A stretch of 5,589 bases of DNA from DATKMP01 sp035541775 (lineage in GTDB: Bacteria; Bacteroidota; Ignavibacteria; UBA10030), in NCBI GenBank assembly GCA_035541775.1, contig DATKMP010000153.1, forward strand, positions 1 to 5,589, read 5' to 3'. Both the position numbers and the translations under genes were made by a program. The notes under the pieces are model-generated. The model was not told where the DNA came from. It did no database searches and was given only the letters and a program-made list of their open reading frames with translations. This document shows, in pieces, positions 1 through 5,589 of this stretch (position 1 is the first letter of the stretch; the number at the start of each line of letters is the position of its first letter).

Positions 1-548
1 ATTTTGGTAAGCAAGTCCATAATTTCCGCAGAAGAAACAGGGTCGAGATTTCCTGTCGGTTCGTCCGCAAGCAAGACCAGCGGTTCGTTCACCAAGGCAC
101 GCGCTATCACAACACGCTGCTGCTCGCCGCCGGAAAGTTCATGCGGCATTTGATTTCGTTTGTGACTCAATCCGACATCGGCCAGTGCATGCAACACGCG
201 CTTCTTCATTTCGCTGCGCTTGGTGTTTGTTACGAACAACGCAAAAGCGACATTGTCATAAATATTGCGGTCTTCCAACAATTTAAAATCTTGAAACACA
301 ATGCCCAACTTTCTTCGCAAGTGCGGAATTTCTCTGGCACGCGAAACAGCAGAATCGAACCCAGCCACTTTGATCGAACCTTTTTCCGGCATCAATTCAA
401 AATACAATAACCGCATGAGCGTGCTTTTGCCGGAACCGGTTTGTCCGACCAAGTACACAAACTCGCCCTGCTTCATGGAAAAATCGATGCCATCGAGGAT
501 GCGCTGCCCGCCGTCATACGAAGCGGAAATATTTTTTAATTCAATCAT
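1..548 (-). CDS. ftsE: Cell-division ABC transporter ATP-binding protein FtsE (3' end beyond window)
   Basis: This is the ATPase of the FtsEX complex. In the known family it sits on the inner face of the membrane with FtsX and couples ATP hydrolysis to septal peptidoglycan hydrolysis. The 182 visible residues read without interruption from an ATG at 548. Visible motifs are Walker A GQTGSGKST (residues 35-43), the Q-loop in VFQDFKLLEDR (Q86), signature LSGGEQQR (138-145), Walker B VLLADE (158-163) and D-loop GNLD (166-169). VFQDFKLLxDR followed by a short helical domain is typical of FtsE and distinguishes it from LolD/MacB-like ATPases. About 40 C-terminal residues lie beyond the left edge, judged from the roughly 220-residue family length. 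The start overlaps the end of pdxA by 8 bases (ATGATTGA). An AGG lies 7 bases upstream (556-558), inside pdxA, so translation is probably coupled. An ftsX gene would be expected further left but is not visible. A generic LolD-type ATPase is the main alternative. Confidence 0.88.
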   Translation of the reverse strand, partial: MIELKNISASYDGGQRILDGIDFSMKQGEFVYLVGQTGSGKSTLMRLLYFELMPEKGSIKVAGFDSAVSRAREIPHLRRKLGIVFQDFKLLEDRNIYDNVAFALFVTNTKRSEMKKRVLHALADVGLSHKRNQMPHELSGGEQQRVVIARALVNEPLVLLADEPTGNLDPVSSAEIMDLLTK

Positions 549-1539
549 GATGTTGCCTGCTGTGAGAAATAGAAACTGCAAGTTTAATCGCTTCGAGCAT
601 GCTGGAAATGTTGGCTTTATTTTTTCCCGCAAGATCGAATGCCGTGCCATGATCCGGCGAGGTGCGAACGATTTTTAATCCCGCAGAAAAATTTACGCCT
701 TTATCGAAAGCCAGCATCTTCAGCGGAATTAATCCCTGGTCATGATACATCGCAAGAATGCCGTCATATTTTTTATATGCCGCCGACCCGAAAAATCCAT
801 CGGCCGGGAATGGACCTTCTGCAAGAATGCCTGCGGCTTTTGCTTCCGTCAAGGCAGGGATAATGATTTCATCTTCTTCCGTTCCGATAATTCCTTTTTC
901 GCCTGCGTGCGGATTCAGCGCCAATACGGCAATACGCGGTTTTTTAATTCCAAAGTCATCTCTCAACGATTGGTGAACGATTGTTAGTTTATCCAAAGTT
1001 TTTTCTTTTGTGATTTGCGCGGAAACATTGTTGATGCCGGTATGAATCGTCACCAAACCGACGCGCATCGTACCGCCAATCAGCATCATCGCCACACGCT
1101 GCGAATGGCTCAACAGGGCGATCATTTCTGTTTGACCGGGGAAATTAAATCCGGCAAGATTCAACGCTTCTTTGGACGATGGCGCTGTAACCATGGCCTG
1201 AACTTTTTGTTGCAAACATAATTCTACGGCTCGTTCAATGGCCACGCCGGCATTGCGGCCGGAAAGTTTTGTCGGCGTACCAAAGGTAACATCCGACCAA
1301 ATTGCATCGCCGACATCGACGACAGGAACAAAACTTCTGGGAAGAAGGGGAAACGTCGTTTTCATGAATTTTACCTTCTTCAATTTCAACGCTTTTGCTG
1401 TTGCATCGAAAATGTGCAATGGCCCCACAAGAATCGGTACACAAATTTTTTTAATCGATGGATGGATGATGCTTTTGAGTGCGACTTCCGGGCCAATGCC
1501 GTTACAATCGCCGATGGTTATTGCGATAAGAGGTTTCAA
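541..1539 (-). CDS. pdxA: 4-hydroxythreonine-4-phosphate dehydrogenase PdxA
   Basis: PdxA oxidises 4-phosphohydroxy-L-threonine with NAD(P) in DXP-dependent pyridoxal phosphate synthesis in the cytoplasm; PdxJ uses the product. The 332-residue length is normal for the family. The divalent-metal histidines are at H166 (VTIHTG), H211 (LNPHAGE) and H266 (MYHDQG), matching the E. coli numbering. D247 (PADGFF) and the substrate-binding residues T137, K274, N283 and R292 are also present. The usual histidine at 136 (GHTE in E. coli) is Q here (PGQTE), a notable change at a substrate-contact position. The N-terminal motif is GDCNGIGPE, where proteobacteria have GDPAGIGPE. The start is the TTG at 1537-1539, giving MKPLIAITIGD, where the family normally begins. 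It overlaps the upstream stop codon by 4 bases (TTGA). A partial AGGT ribosome-binding site lies about 11 bases upstream. The gene is cotranscribed with its neighbours by position. A paralogue acting on a related phosphorylated acid (PdxA2 type) cannot be excluded. Confidence 0.92.
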   Translation of the reverse strand: MKPLIAITIGDCNGIGPEVALKSIIHPSIKKICVPILVGPLHIFDATAKALKLKKVKFMKTTFPLLPRSFVPVVDVGDAIWSDVTFGTPTKLSGRNAGVAIERAVELCLQQKVQAMVTAPSSKEALNLAGFNFPGQTEMIALLSHSQRVAMMLIGGTMRVGLVTIHTGINNVSAQITKEKTLDKLTIVHQSLRDDFGIKKPRIAVLALNPHAGEKGIIGTEEDEIIIPALTEAKAAGILAEGPFPADGFFGSAAYKKYDGILAMYHDQGLIPLKMLAFDKGVNFSAGLKIVRTSPDHGTAFDLAGKNKANISSMLEAIKLAVSISHSRQHHD

Positions 1540-2900
1540 TAGGTTTCTACCTGTGTTAGTTCATAATTGCCGCTGCGATTCCGATCTGTAAAGATGAAAT
1601 ACTTTCGCAGCTTTTCATACGTCCATACTTCTGTCGGGACAGAAGTTGGCTTGAGCGAACGGTCGATGTGTGAAGGATGCCCGAAGAGAATTAAAATGCG
1701 GCCGCGATCTGTCCGGTAGCCGTCCACTTCTTTCGCCATAGAATATTTTTGAATTGCTTCATCCACGCGGCGGTAATATTCTGCCATCACTGGATTGTAA
1801 GCGCGTGTTGTATCGGGATTTTTCTTATTCCAAAACTCTTGAAATTTTTTGCTGTCCGTCGATAAAAATCCATGCATCTGGCTTACTTCATCGTCGGTTG
1901 CGATGTGCCGCAATGCGTTGATCGCAAGATCTAAATTCATCAACGATCGGGGTTTATTCTTCCATACTACTTCAAAATGCCATTCGCGTTGTATTTGTTT
2001 TTTTCCAGCTTGGACCGTCAATTGACAGTGATAATGCCCTTCAGAAAATTTTTCAAAGGGAAGCGGAAGGTACACAACTTTACTGGATAATTTCGAATCG
2101 AGAATAGTATAGCGCACTTCATTTTTTTCGTTTGTACCTTGCGGAACGCCGTTGACAGAATCGTATGTAGAATCGCTCCAGTGGCGTTCTTCATCACGAT
2201 CAGCATTGGTATGGCCGGTAACATTCCAGTGGACTTTTAGATTGGGGAGCGAATCGATGGTCATCAATTGGAAAATGTACGCTGGAGTTGTCCCGAACAA
2301 AATCGTTTCTCCATGATTCACCGGAATAAGAACTGGATGCGAGCGTGAAAGCGAATCATTTCGCAGGCGTTCGATAAGCAACGGAGAAGAAATATTGATG
2401 GAATCTTTTTTCCATTGCTGAATTATTATCGTCTTTTCATGCATGGAAAAAGATTTTCCCGATTCAGCATCTTGTGCTTCAAAGTGGATATGATACGTTC
2501 CGGGTTTTACCGTGAACGGCAATGAACCTTGAATATCATTGGGCTTGTCGGTTTCAGTGGGTAATGAAGATCGAAGAATCTGTACGGGCTGTATTTGGCG
2601 TGCAATGGTATTATTCAGCGTATCCAATAATTCCGCAATGACTTCTGCTTGCCCGATATATTGTTCTCTGGCCGCATCGGCTTTTTTGGAAAAGAAAAGA
2701 AAACCCGCGTCGATTCTATAAAGAATGTGAACTTGAACGGCGTTCGTATCGGAAGTCCACACGGAAAAAGTTTCAAATGTTACCGGCGCACTGCCCCCCG
2801 GCATCGGTTGCTGCATTTCATCGCGCATGGATTGAGAGTAGGCAAAATGATGCCAGCACAGAATAAAAAGCAAACAAGAAAGTTTTCGGACATCCATCAT
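1536..2900 (-). CDS. Secreted GWxTD-domain protein of unknown function
   Basis: The 454-residue protein starts with a typical signal peptide: R5-K6, a hydrophobic core from about residue 9 to 20, and probable cleavage after AYS (residue 22). It is therefore likely periplasmic or exported. Residues about 45-310 look like beta-rich, Ig-like extracellular sequence with alternating strands and aromatic residues. The C-terminal part, about 318-454, resembles the GWxTD domain known mainly from FCB-group bacteria. It has a helical stretch with EFWNKKNPD (355-363) and an AEYYRRVDEA helix (373-382), followed by the name motif, here GYRTDRGRILILFGHPSHID (394-413). EVWTY (424-428) and FIFTDRNRSGNYEL (436-448) then close the domain. 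The motif tryptophan is replaced by Y395. The biochemical function of the family is not established. The gene starts with tandem ATG codons (2898-2900 and 2895-2897), and I see no clear Shine-Dalgarno sequence upstream. It is first in the operon with pdxA and ftsE and ends overlapping the pdxA start by 4 bases. Confidence 0.82.
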   Translation of the reverse strand: MMDVRKLSCLLFILCWHHFAYSQSMRDEMQQPMPGGSAPVTFETFSVWTSDTNAVQVHILYRIDAGFLFFSKKADAAREQYIGQAEVIAELLDTLNNTIARQIQPVQILRSSLPTETDKPNDIQGSLPFTVKPGTYHIHFEAQDAESGKSFSMHEKTIIIQQWKKDSINISSPLLIERLRNDSLSRSHPVLIPVNHGETILFGTTPAYIFQLMTIDSLPNLKVHWNVTGHTNADRDEERHWSDSTYDSVNGVPQGTNEKNEVRYTILDSKLSSKVVYLPLPFEKFSEGHYHCQLTVQAGKKQIQREWHFEVVWKNKPRSLMNLDLAINALRHIATDDEVSQMHGFLSTDSKKFQEFWNKKNPDTTRAYNPVMAEYYRRVDEAIQKYSMAKEVDGYRTDRGRILILFGHPSHIDRSLKPTSVPTEVWTYEKLRKYFIFTDRNRSGNYELTQVETY

Positions 2901-3048
2901 AGCATTATTAGTTGTGGTACATTGCTTCTACATAAAAAGTAACGATAAACAGAAGGAAAGGCAACCGGTAATCACGAAAGTCATGAGGGATTAATAAATT
3001 AATTTCATCATTTTTTTACAAGCACAAGACGAACGGCACTTTTACGGA

Positions 3049-3077
3049 TTGACATAGCTGAGATTTCTATGTATCTT
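3049..3077 (+). promoter_or_regulatory. Sigma-70-type promoter for tgt-yajC-ribBA
   Basis: A perfect -35 box TTGACA (3049-3054) is followed by exactly 17 bases and a -10 box TATCTT (3072-3077, 4 of 6 consensus positions including the first T, the A and the last T). Transcription would start near 3083-3085, leaving a leader of about 58 bases before the tgt start. It is the best promoter match in the intergenic region and points the right way. No operator or regulator site is evident around it. Confidence 0.72.
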
Positions 3078-3100
3078 AACAATGCAATGAATGTATAACG

Positions 3101-3127
3101 CCGCAGAAATACCATCTGCGGTTTTTT
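3101..3127 (+). terminator. Intrinsic-terminator-like hairpin in the tgt leader (possible attenuator)
   Basis: CCGCAGA (3101-3107) and TCTGCGG (3115-3121) form a perfect 7-bp stem around a 7-base loop. Six T follow directly (3122-3127), the classic form of a Rho-independent terminator on the plus strand. A G-T wobble and A-T pairs between the flanking bases and the T run could lengthen the stem. It lies downstream of the predicted transcription start and ends only 14 bases before the tgt start codon, so it should interrupt or regulate transcription of the operon. No plus-strand gene upstream needs terminating, because the upstream gene is on the other strand. There is no T run for the minus strand, so it is one-directional. 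Confidence 0.6.
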
Positions 3128-3130
3128 ATT

Positions 3131-3135
3131 GGTGA
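3131..3135 (+). promoter_or_regulatory. Ribosome-binding site of tgt
   Basis: GGTGA matches the right-hand part of the consensus AAGGAGGTGATC and lies 6 bases before the TTG at 3142. It supports that non-ATG start. The site begins 3 bases after the T run of the hairpin ends, so folding of the leader and ribosome access may influence each other. Confidence 0.55.
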
Positions 3136-3141
3136 ACGCCG

Positions 3142-4293
3142 TTGAAGTTTCTGTGTATTGCACAAGATGGAAAAGCGCGCGCCGGTTTGTTTGAAACAGA
3201 TCACGGCGCAATCGAGACGCCGATCTTTATGCCGGTCGGAACGCAGGGAACGGTGAAAGCCATGGAGCAGCGCGAGCTGCATGAAGTTGGCGCGCAAATT
3301 ATTCTCGGCAACACGTATCATTTATATCTGCGCCCGGGAATGGAGATTATTCAAAATGCTGGCGGGCTTCATCGATTCATGAATTGGAACAATCCCATTT
3401 TAACCGACAGCGGCGGATACCAAGTTTTTAGTCTGACGGATTTGAGAAAGATCGATGAAAAAGGCGTGACGTTCAATTCTCATTTGGACGGCTCGCGGCA
3501 TTTATTCACGCCAGAAAAAGTTATCCAGATCGAACGCCAACTTGGTTCCGATGTGATGATGGTGTTGGATGAATGCGCGCCGTTTCCTTGCGAGTTTGAA
3601 TATGCGCAAAAGTCCAACGCGATGACGTTGCGTTGGGCGGAACGGTGCCGCACGGCGTATGAACAACAGCCGCCGTTGTACGGGCATGAGCAAGCGATCT
3701 TTGGAATTGTGCAAGGAAGTGTATATCCTGAATTGCGCGAAATCAGTGCGCGTGAATTAGTGAACATGGATTTTACCGGCTATGCCATCGGCGGTTTGGC
3801 TGTCGGCGAACCGGCAGAAACGATGTACAGGATGACGGAATTGACCGAACAGTTTTTACCGGCCAATAAGCCGCGCTACTTAATGGGCGTCGGAACGCCG
3901 GAAAATTTATTGGAAAGTATCGACCGCGGCGTGGATATGTTCGATTGTGTTCTGCCGACGCGCAACGGGCGCAACGCGACGTTCTTTACGCGTTTCGGCA
4001 CAATGAATCTGCGCAACGCATGTTACAAAGCAGATTTTACGCCGATCGATTCGGCATGCGAGTGCTATACGTGTAAAAATTTTTCACGCGCCTATCTCCG
4101 GCATTTATTTTTAGCGAAAGAAATTTTTGCGCTGCAGTTGGCAACCATTCATAATTTATTTTTTTACCTGTGGCTTGTGCGTCAGGCACGCATTGCCATT
4201 ATAAAACAACAGTACACGCAGTGGAAACAAACGATGCTGCAACAGATGCAGTCATCGGTAGAACTTATACAAGAACAATCACAATCATTATAA
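3142..4293 (+). CDS. tgt: tRNA-guanine(34) transglycosylase (Tgt)
   Basis: Tgt exchanges guanine-34 of GUN-anticodon tRNAs (Asp, Asn, His, Tyr) for the queuine precursor preQ1 in the cytoplasm. The 383 residues fit the bacterial family. Active-site residues are D89 (general acid, TDSGGYQVFSL), D143, Q191, G218 (AIGGLAVGE) and the nucleophile D268 (MFDCVLPTRNGRN). The zinc site is C306-x-C308-x2-C311 with H337 (TIHNLFFY). All are shifted by 0 to 4 from the E. coli numbers, so the enzyme should be active. The TTG start gives MKFLCIAQDGKARAG, which aligns with the usual family N-terminus. An in-frame TGA at 3133-3135 blocks any upstream start, and the next methionine (residue 30, in IFMPVG) is far too late. 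The C-terminal tail from about residue 355 is glutamine-rich. It is the first gene of an operon with yajC and ribBA. The association of tgt with yajC is common in bacteria. Confidence 0.97.
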   Translation: MKFLCIAQDGKARAGLFETDHGAIETPIFMPVGTQGTVKAMEQRELHEVGAQIILGNTYHLYLRPGMEIIQNAGGLHRFMNWNNPILTDSGGYQVFSLTDLRKIDEKGVTFNSHLDGSRHLFTPEKVIQIERQLGSDVMMVLDECAPFPCEFEYAQKSNAMTLRWAERCRTAYEQQPPLYGHEQAIFGIVQGSVYPELREISARELVNMDFTGYAIGGLAVGEPAETMYRMTELTEQFLPANKPRYLMGVGTPENLLESIDRGVDMFDCVLPTRNGRNATFFTRFGTMNLRNACYKADFTPIDSACECYTCKNFSRAYLRHLFLAKEIFALQLATIHNLFFYLWLVRQARIAIIKQQYTQWKQTMLQQMQSSVELIQEQSQSL

Positions 4294-4294
4294 C

Positions 4295-4299
4295 GGAGG
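4295..4299 (+). promoter_or_regulatory. Strong ribosome-binding site of yajC
   Basis: GGAGG lies two bases after the tgt stop codon and 5 bases before a GTG at 4305. It is the best Shine-Dalgarno sequence in the window. It decides for the GTG start over the ATG at 4329, which has no such motif before it. Confidence 0.75.
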
Positions 4300-4304
4300 A
4301 TATC

Positions 4305-4634
4305 GTGCTCAATCATTTTTCATTATTAATGGGACAACCGGGACAAGACGGCGGACCGGGCCTAATGGCGAACATTATTTTATTCGGTTCGATCATTTTA
4401 ATATTTTATTTTATGATCATTCGTCCGCAATCGAAGCGGCAGAAGGAACGCGAAAAAATGTTGAATGCCATGGAAAAGGGCGATAAAGTCGTCACCACAG
4501 GCGGCATTCACGGAACAATCGCCGGCCTTGATGATAAGACTGCGCTCGTGCAAATTTCCGACAACGTAAAAATTAAGGTCGATCGAAGCGCAATCGCTGC
4601 TGTCTTAACAGAAAAAGTTCAGGAAATAAAGTAA
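4305..4634 (+). CDS. yajC: Preprotein translocase accessory subunit YajC
   Basis: YajC is a small inner-membrane protein that joins SecDF and SecYEG and helps protein export. The GTG start gives 109 residues, the usual family size. The N-terminus is short and rich in glycine and proline (GQPGQDGGPG, 10-19). One transmembrane helix follows, about 21-39 (ANIILFGSIILIFYFMIIR). The conserved RPQSKRQKE (40-48) comes directly after it on the cytoplasmic side, and the rest is the typical soluble domain with GDKVVTTGGIHGTIAGL (59-75) and VDRSAIAAV (92-100). Starting at the ATG at 4329 would give 101 residues and keep the helix, but that start lacks a ribosome-binding site. The gene begins 11 bases after tgt and ends 4 bases before ribBA, so it should share their transcript. 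Confidence 0.95.
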   Translation: MLNHFSLLMGQPGQDGGPGLMANIILFGSIILIFYFMIIRPQSKRQKEREKMLNAMEKGDKVVTTGGIHGTIAGLDDKTALVQISDNVKIKVDRSAIAAVLTEKVQEIK

Positions 4635-4638
4635 TACC

Positions 4639-5589
4639 ATGTCCCATGTTTTTTCTTTTAATACTGTTGAAGATGCGCTTCAAGATTTTCATGACGGAAA
4701 AATTTTAATTGTCCTGGACGATGAAGATCGCGAGAATGAAGGCGACTTTGTTCTTGCTGCGGAAAAAGCAACGCCGGAAGCGGTCAACTTTTTTACGCGC
4801 GAAGGACGCGGTGTTGTGTGTGCACCGATTACGGTTGAACGTGCGCGGGAATTGAATCTGGAACCGATGGTGGACGACAACACATCTCTGCACGAGACGC
4901 CGTTCACCGTATCGATCGATTATCTTCCCGAAGCAACGACGGGTGTTTCTGCTGCCGAACGTGCCGCAACCATAAACGCATTGACCAACAAACATGCAAC
5001 AGCAGAATCCTTCGGACGCCCGGGACATATTTTCCCATTGCGCGCTGTCGATGGCGGTGTGTTGCGCCGTGCAGGGCATACGGAGGCAGTGGTCGATCTT
5101 TGTAAATTAGCCGGATTGTATCCCGCCGGAGCCTTATGTGAAATTCTCGATGCCGATGGAACGATGGCGCGCGGAAAGCGATTAATGGAAATTGCAAACC
5201 AATTTCATCTAAAAATTATTACTGTGCGCGCGTTAATTGAATACCGCATGCAGCGCGAGAAACTTGTTCAGCGAATGGTAACGACCAATTTACCGTCGCG
5301 GTTCGGAACGTTTAAAATTCATCTCTATAAAAATCAAACCGATGCCAATGAACACATTGCATTGGTAAAAGGAGAAATTTCTCCCGATGTACCGACGCTG
5401 GTGCGCGTGCATTCCGAATGCTTGACAGGAGATGTCTTTGGTTCGCTGCGGTGCGATTGCAATGCTCAACTTGTGGCTTCATTAGAACGCATCGAGAACG
5501 AAGGATGCGGTGTCGTGGTATATATGCGCCAAGAAGGCCGCGGAATCGGGCTGCTGAATAAATTAAAAGCATATCAACTGCAGGATGAG
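4639..5589 (+). CDS. ribBA: Bifunctional DHBP synthase / GTP cyclohydrolase II RibBA (3' end beyond window)
   Basis: RibBA supplies both branches of riboflavin synthesis. The N-terminal domain turns ribulose 5-phosphate into 3,4-dihydroxy-2-butanone 4-phosphate. The C-terminal domain opens GTP to the pyrimidine precursor. The reading frame runs open from ATG 4639 to the window edge (317 residues); about 80-100 residues are missing, judged from the 400-residue family length. The RibB part (about 1-205) shows DDEDRENEGD (27-36), GRPGHIFPLRA (126-136) and RRAGHTEAVVDLCKLAGL (143-160), carrying the acidic and histidine residues of the catalytic site. The RibA part starts near 210. It has the zinc cysteines C261, C272 and C274 (SECLTGDVFGSLRCDCNAQL) and the GTP-site motif YMRQEGRGIGLLNK (295-308). 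The ATG is 4 bases after the yajC stop. The only upstream purine motif is AGGA at 4621-4624, rather far away, so translation may depend on coupling to yajC. No FMN riboswitch precedes it. Confidence 0.96.
   Translation, partial: MSHVFSFNTVEDALQDFHDGKILIVLDDEDRENEGDFVLAAEKATPEAVNFFTREGRGVVCAPITVERARELNLEPMVDDNTSLHETPFTVSIDYLPEATTGVSAAERAATINALTNKHATAESFGRPGHIFPLRAVDGGVLRRAGHTEAVVDLCKLAGLYPAGALCEILDADGTMARGKRLMEIANQFHLKIITVRALIEYRMQREKLVQRMVTTNLPSRFGTFKIHLYKNQTDANEHIALVKGEISPDVPTLVRVHSECLTGDVFGSLRCDCNAQLVASLERIENEGCGVVVYMRQEGRGIGLLNKLKAYQLQDE

Larger units (their letters stand above)
2901..3141. other. Divergent intergenic region between the GWxTD gene and tgt
   Basis: These 241 bases separate two divergent operons and must contain the start signals for both. 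The right-hand part holds a strong plus-strand promoter, a terminator-like hairpin and the tgt ribosome-binding site, listed separately. The left-hand part is AT-rich and holds no credible ORF or tRNA. For the minus-strand operon the best promoter I can find is weak: TTGCCT (plus-strand 2959-2964) and TACTTT (2936-2941) with 17 bases between them. A second poor candidate is TTGTAA with TTTATT further upstream. Neither is convincing, and the real start site is undetermined. A 10-base AT palindrome, AAATTAATTT, lies at 2996-3005. Confidence 0.7.

Noticed and set aside
2936..2964. Minus-strand promoter TTGCCT-N17-TACTTT for the GWxTD operon
   Set aside because: Only 4 of 6 and 3 of 6 consensus matches in AT-rich DNA, which is expected by chance. 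It is mentioned in the intergenic entry but not claimed as a separate feature.
2982..3017. AT-rich imperfect hairpin followed by seven T, resembling a second plus-strand terminator
   Set aside because: The stem is almost all A-T with wobble pairs, a tight loop and mismatches, and no plus-strand gene lies upstream. It is probably just AT-rich intergenic sequence.
3084..3141. Possible preQ1 riboswitch in front of tgt
   Set aside because: The short leader lacks the conserved preQ1-I loop and A-rich tail bases, and it has no space for the larger preQ1-II fold. Only a plain terminator-like hairpin is present.
3480..3767. Antisense open frames within tgt, and similar ones opposite pdxA and ribBA
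   Set aside because: They show no recognisable motifs or ribosome-binding sites and lie entirely opposite well-conserved enzymes, so they are shadows of the real genes.
4170..4304. Upstream extension of the yajC reading frame to an ATG inside tgt
   Set aside because: The frame is open, but the extension overlaps tgt and would place 45 unrelated residues before a normal YajC. The GGAGG before GTG 4305 settles the start.

Overview
This window looks like a piece of ordinary bacterial chromosome, probably from the FCB superphylum (Bacteroidota, Ignavibacteriota, Chlorobiota and relatives). The pointers are a protein of the GWxTD-domain family, a PdxA with the variant N-terminal motif GDCNGIGPE, and an FtsE of the VFQDFKLLEDR type. 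The tgt promoter is TTGACA/TATCTT with a 17-bp spacer, not the TTTG/TAnnTTTG type of classical Bacteroidetes, which leans towards the Ignavibacteria/Chlorobi side. That placement is inference, and a genus cannot be named from this sequence.

The layout is two divergent gene clusters back to back. On the minus strand, from about 2900 down to the left edge, lie three overlapping genes: a secreted GWxTD-domain protein, pdxA (vitamin B6 synthesis) and ftsE (ATPase of the FtsEX division complex, cut by the window edge). The stop/start overlaps are 4 and 8 bases, so this is very likely one translationally coupled operon. On the plus strand, from 3142 to the right edge, lie tgt (queuosine tRNA modification), yajC (Sec translocon accessory subunit) and ribBA (bifunctional riboflavin-synthesis enzyme, cut by the window edge). 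Gaps of 11 and 4 bases indicate a second operon.

The only sizeable non-coding stretch is the 241-base divergent intergenic region, 2901-3141. It carries a near-consensus sigma-70 promoter facing tgt, followed about 25 bases later by a perfect 7-bp GC-rich hairpin with a run of six T. This looks like an intrinsic terminator placed immediately upstream of the tgt ribosome-binding site. It is the most interesting signal in the window, because it suggests attenuation of the tgt-yajC-ribBA operon or a very short leader RNA.

Three of the six genes appear to start with non-ATG codons (pdxA TTG, tgt TTG, yajC GTG). No mobile elements, CRISPR arrays, tRNA or rRNA genes, or defence genes are visible, and I found no evidence of a new multi-gene system.
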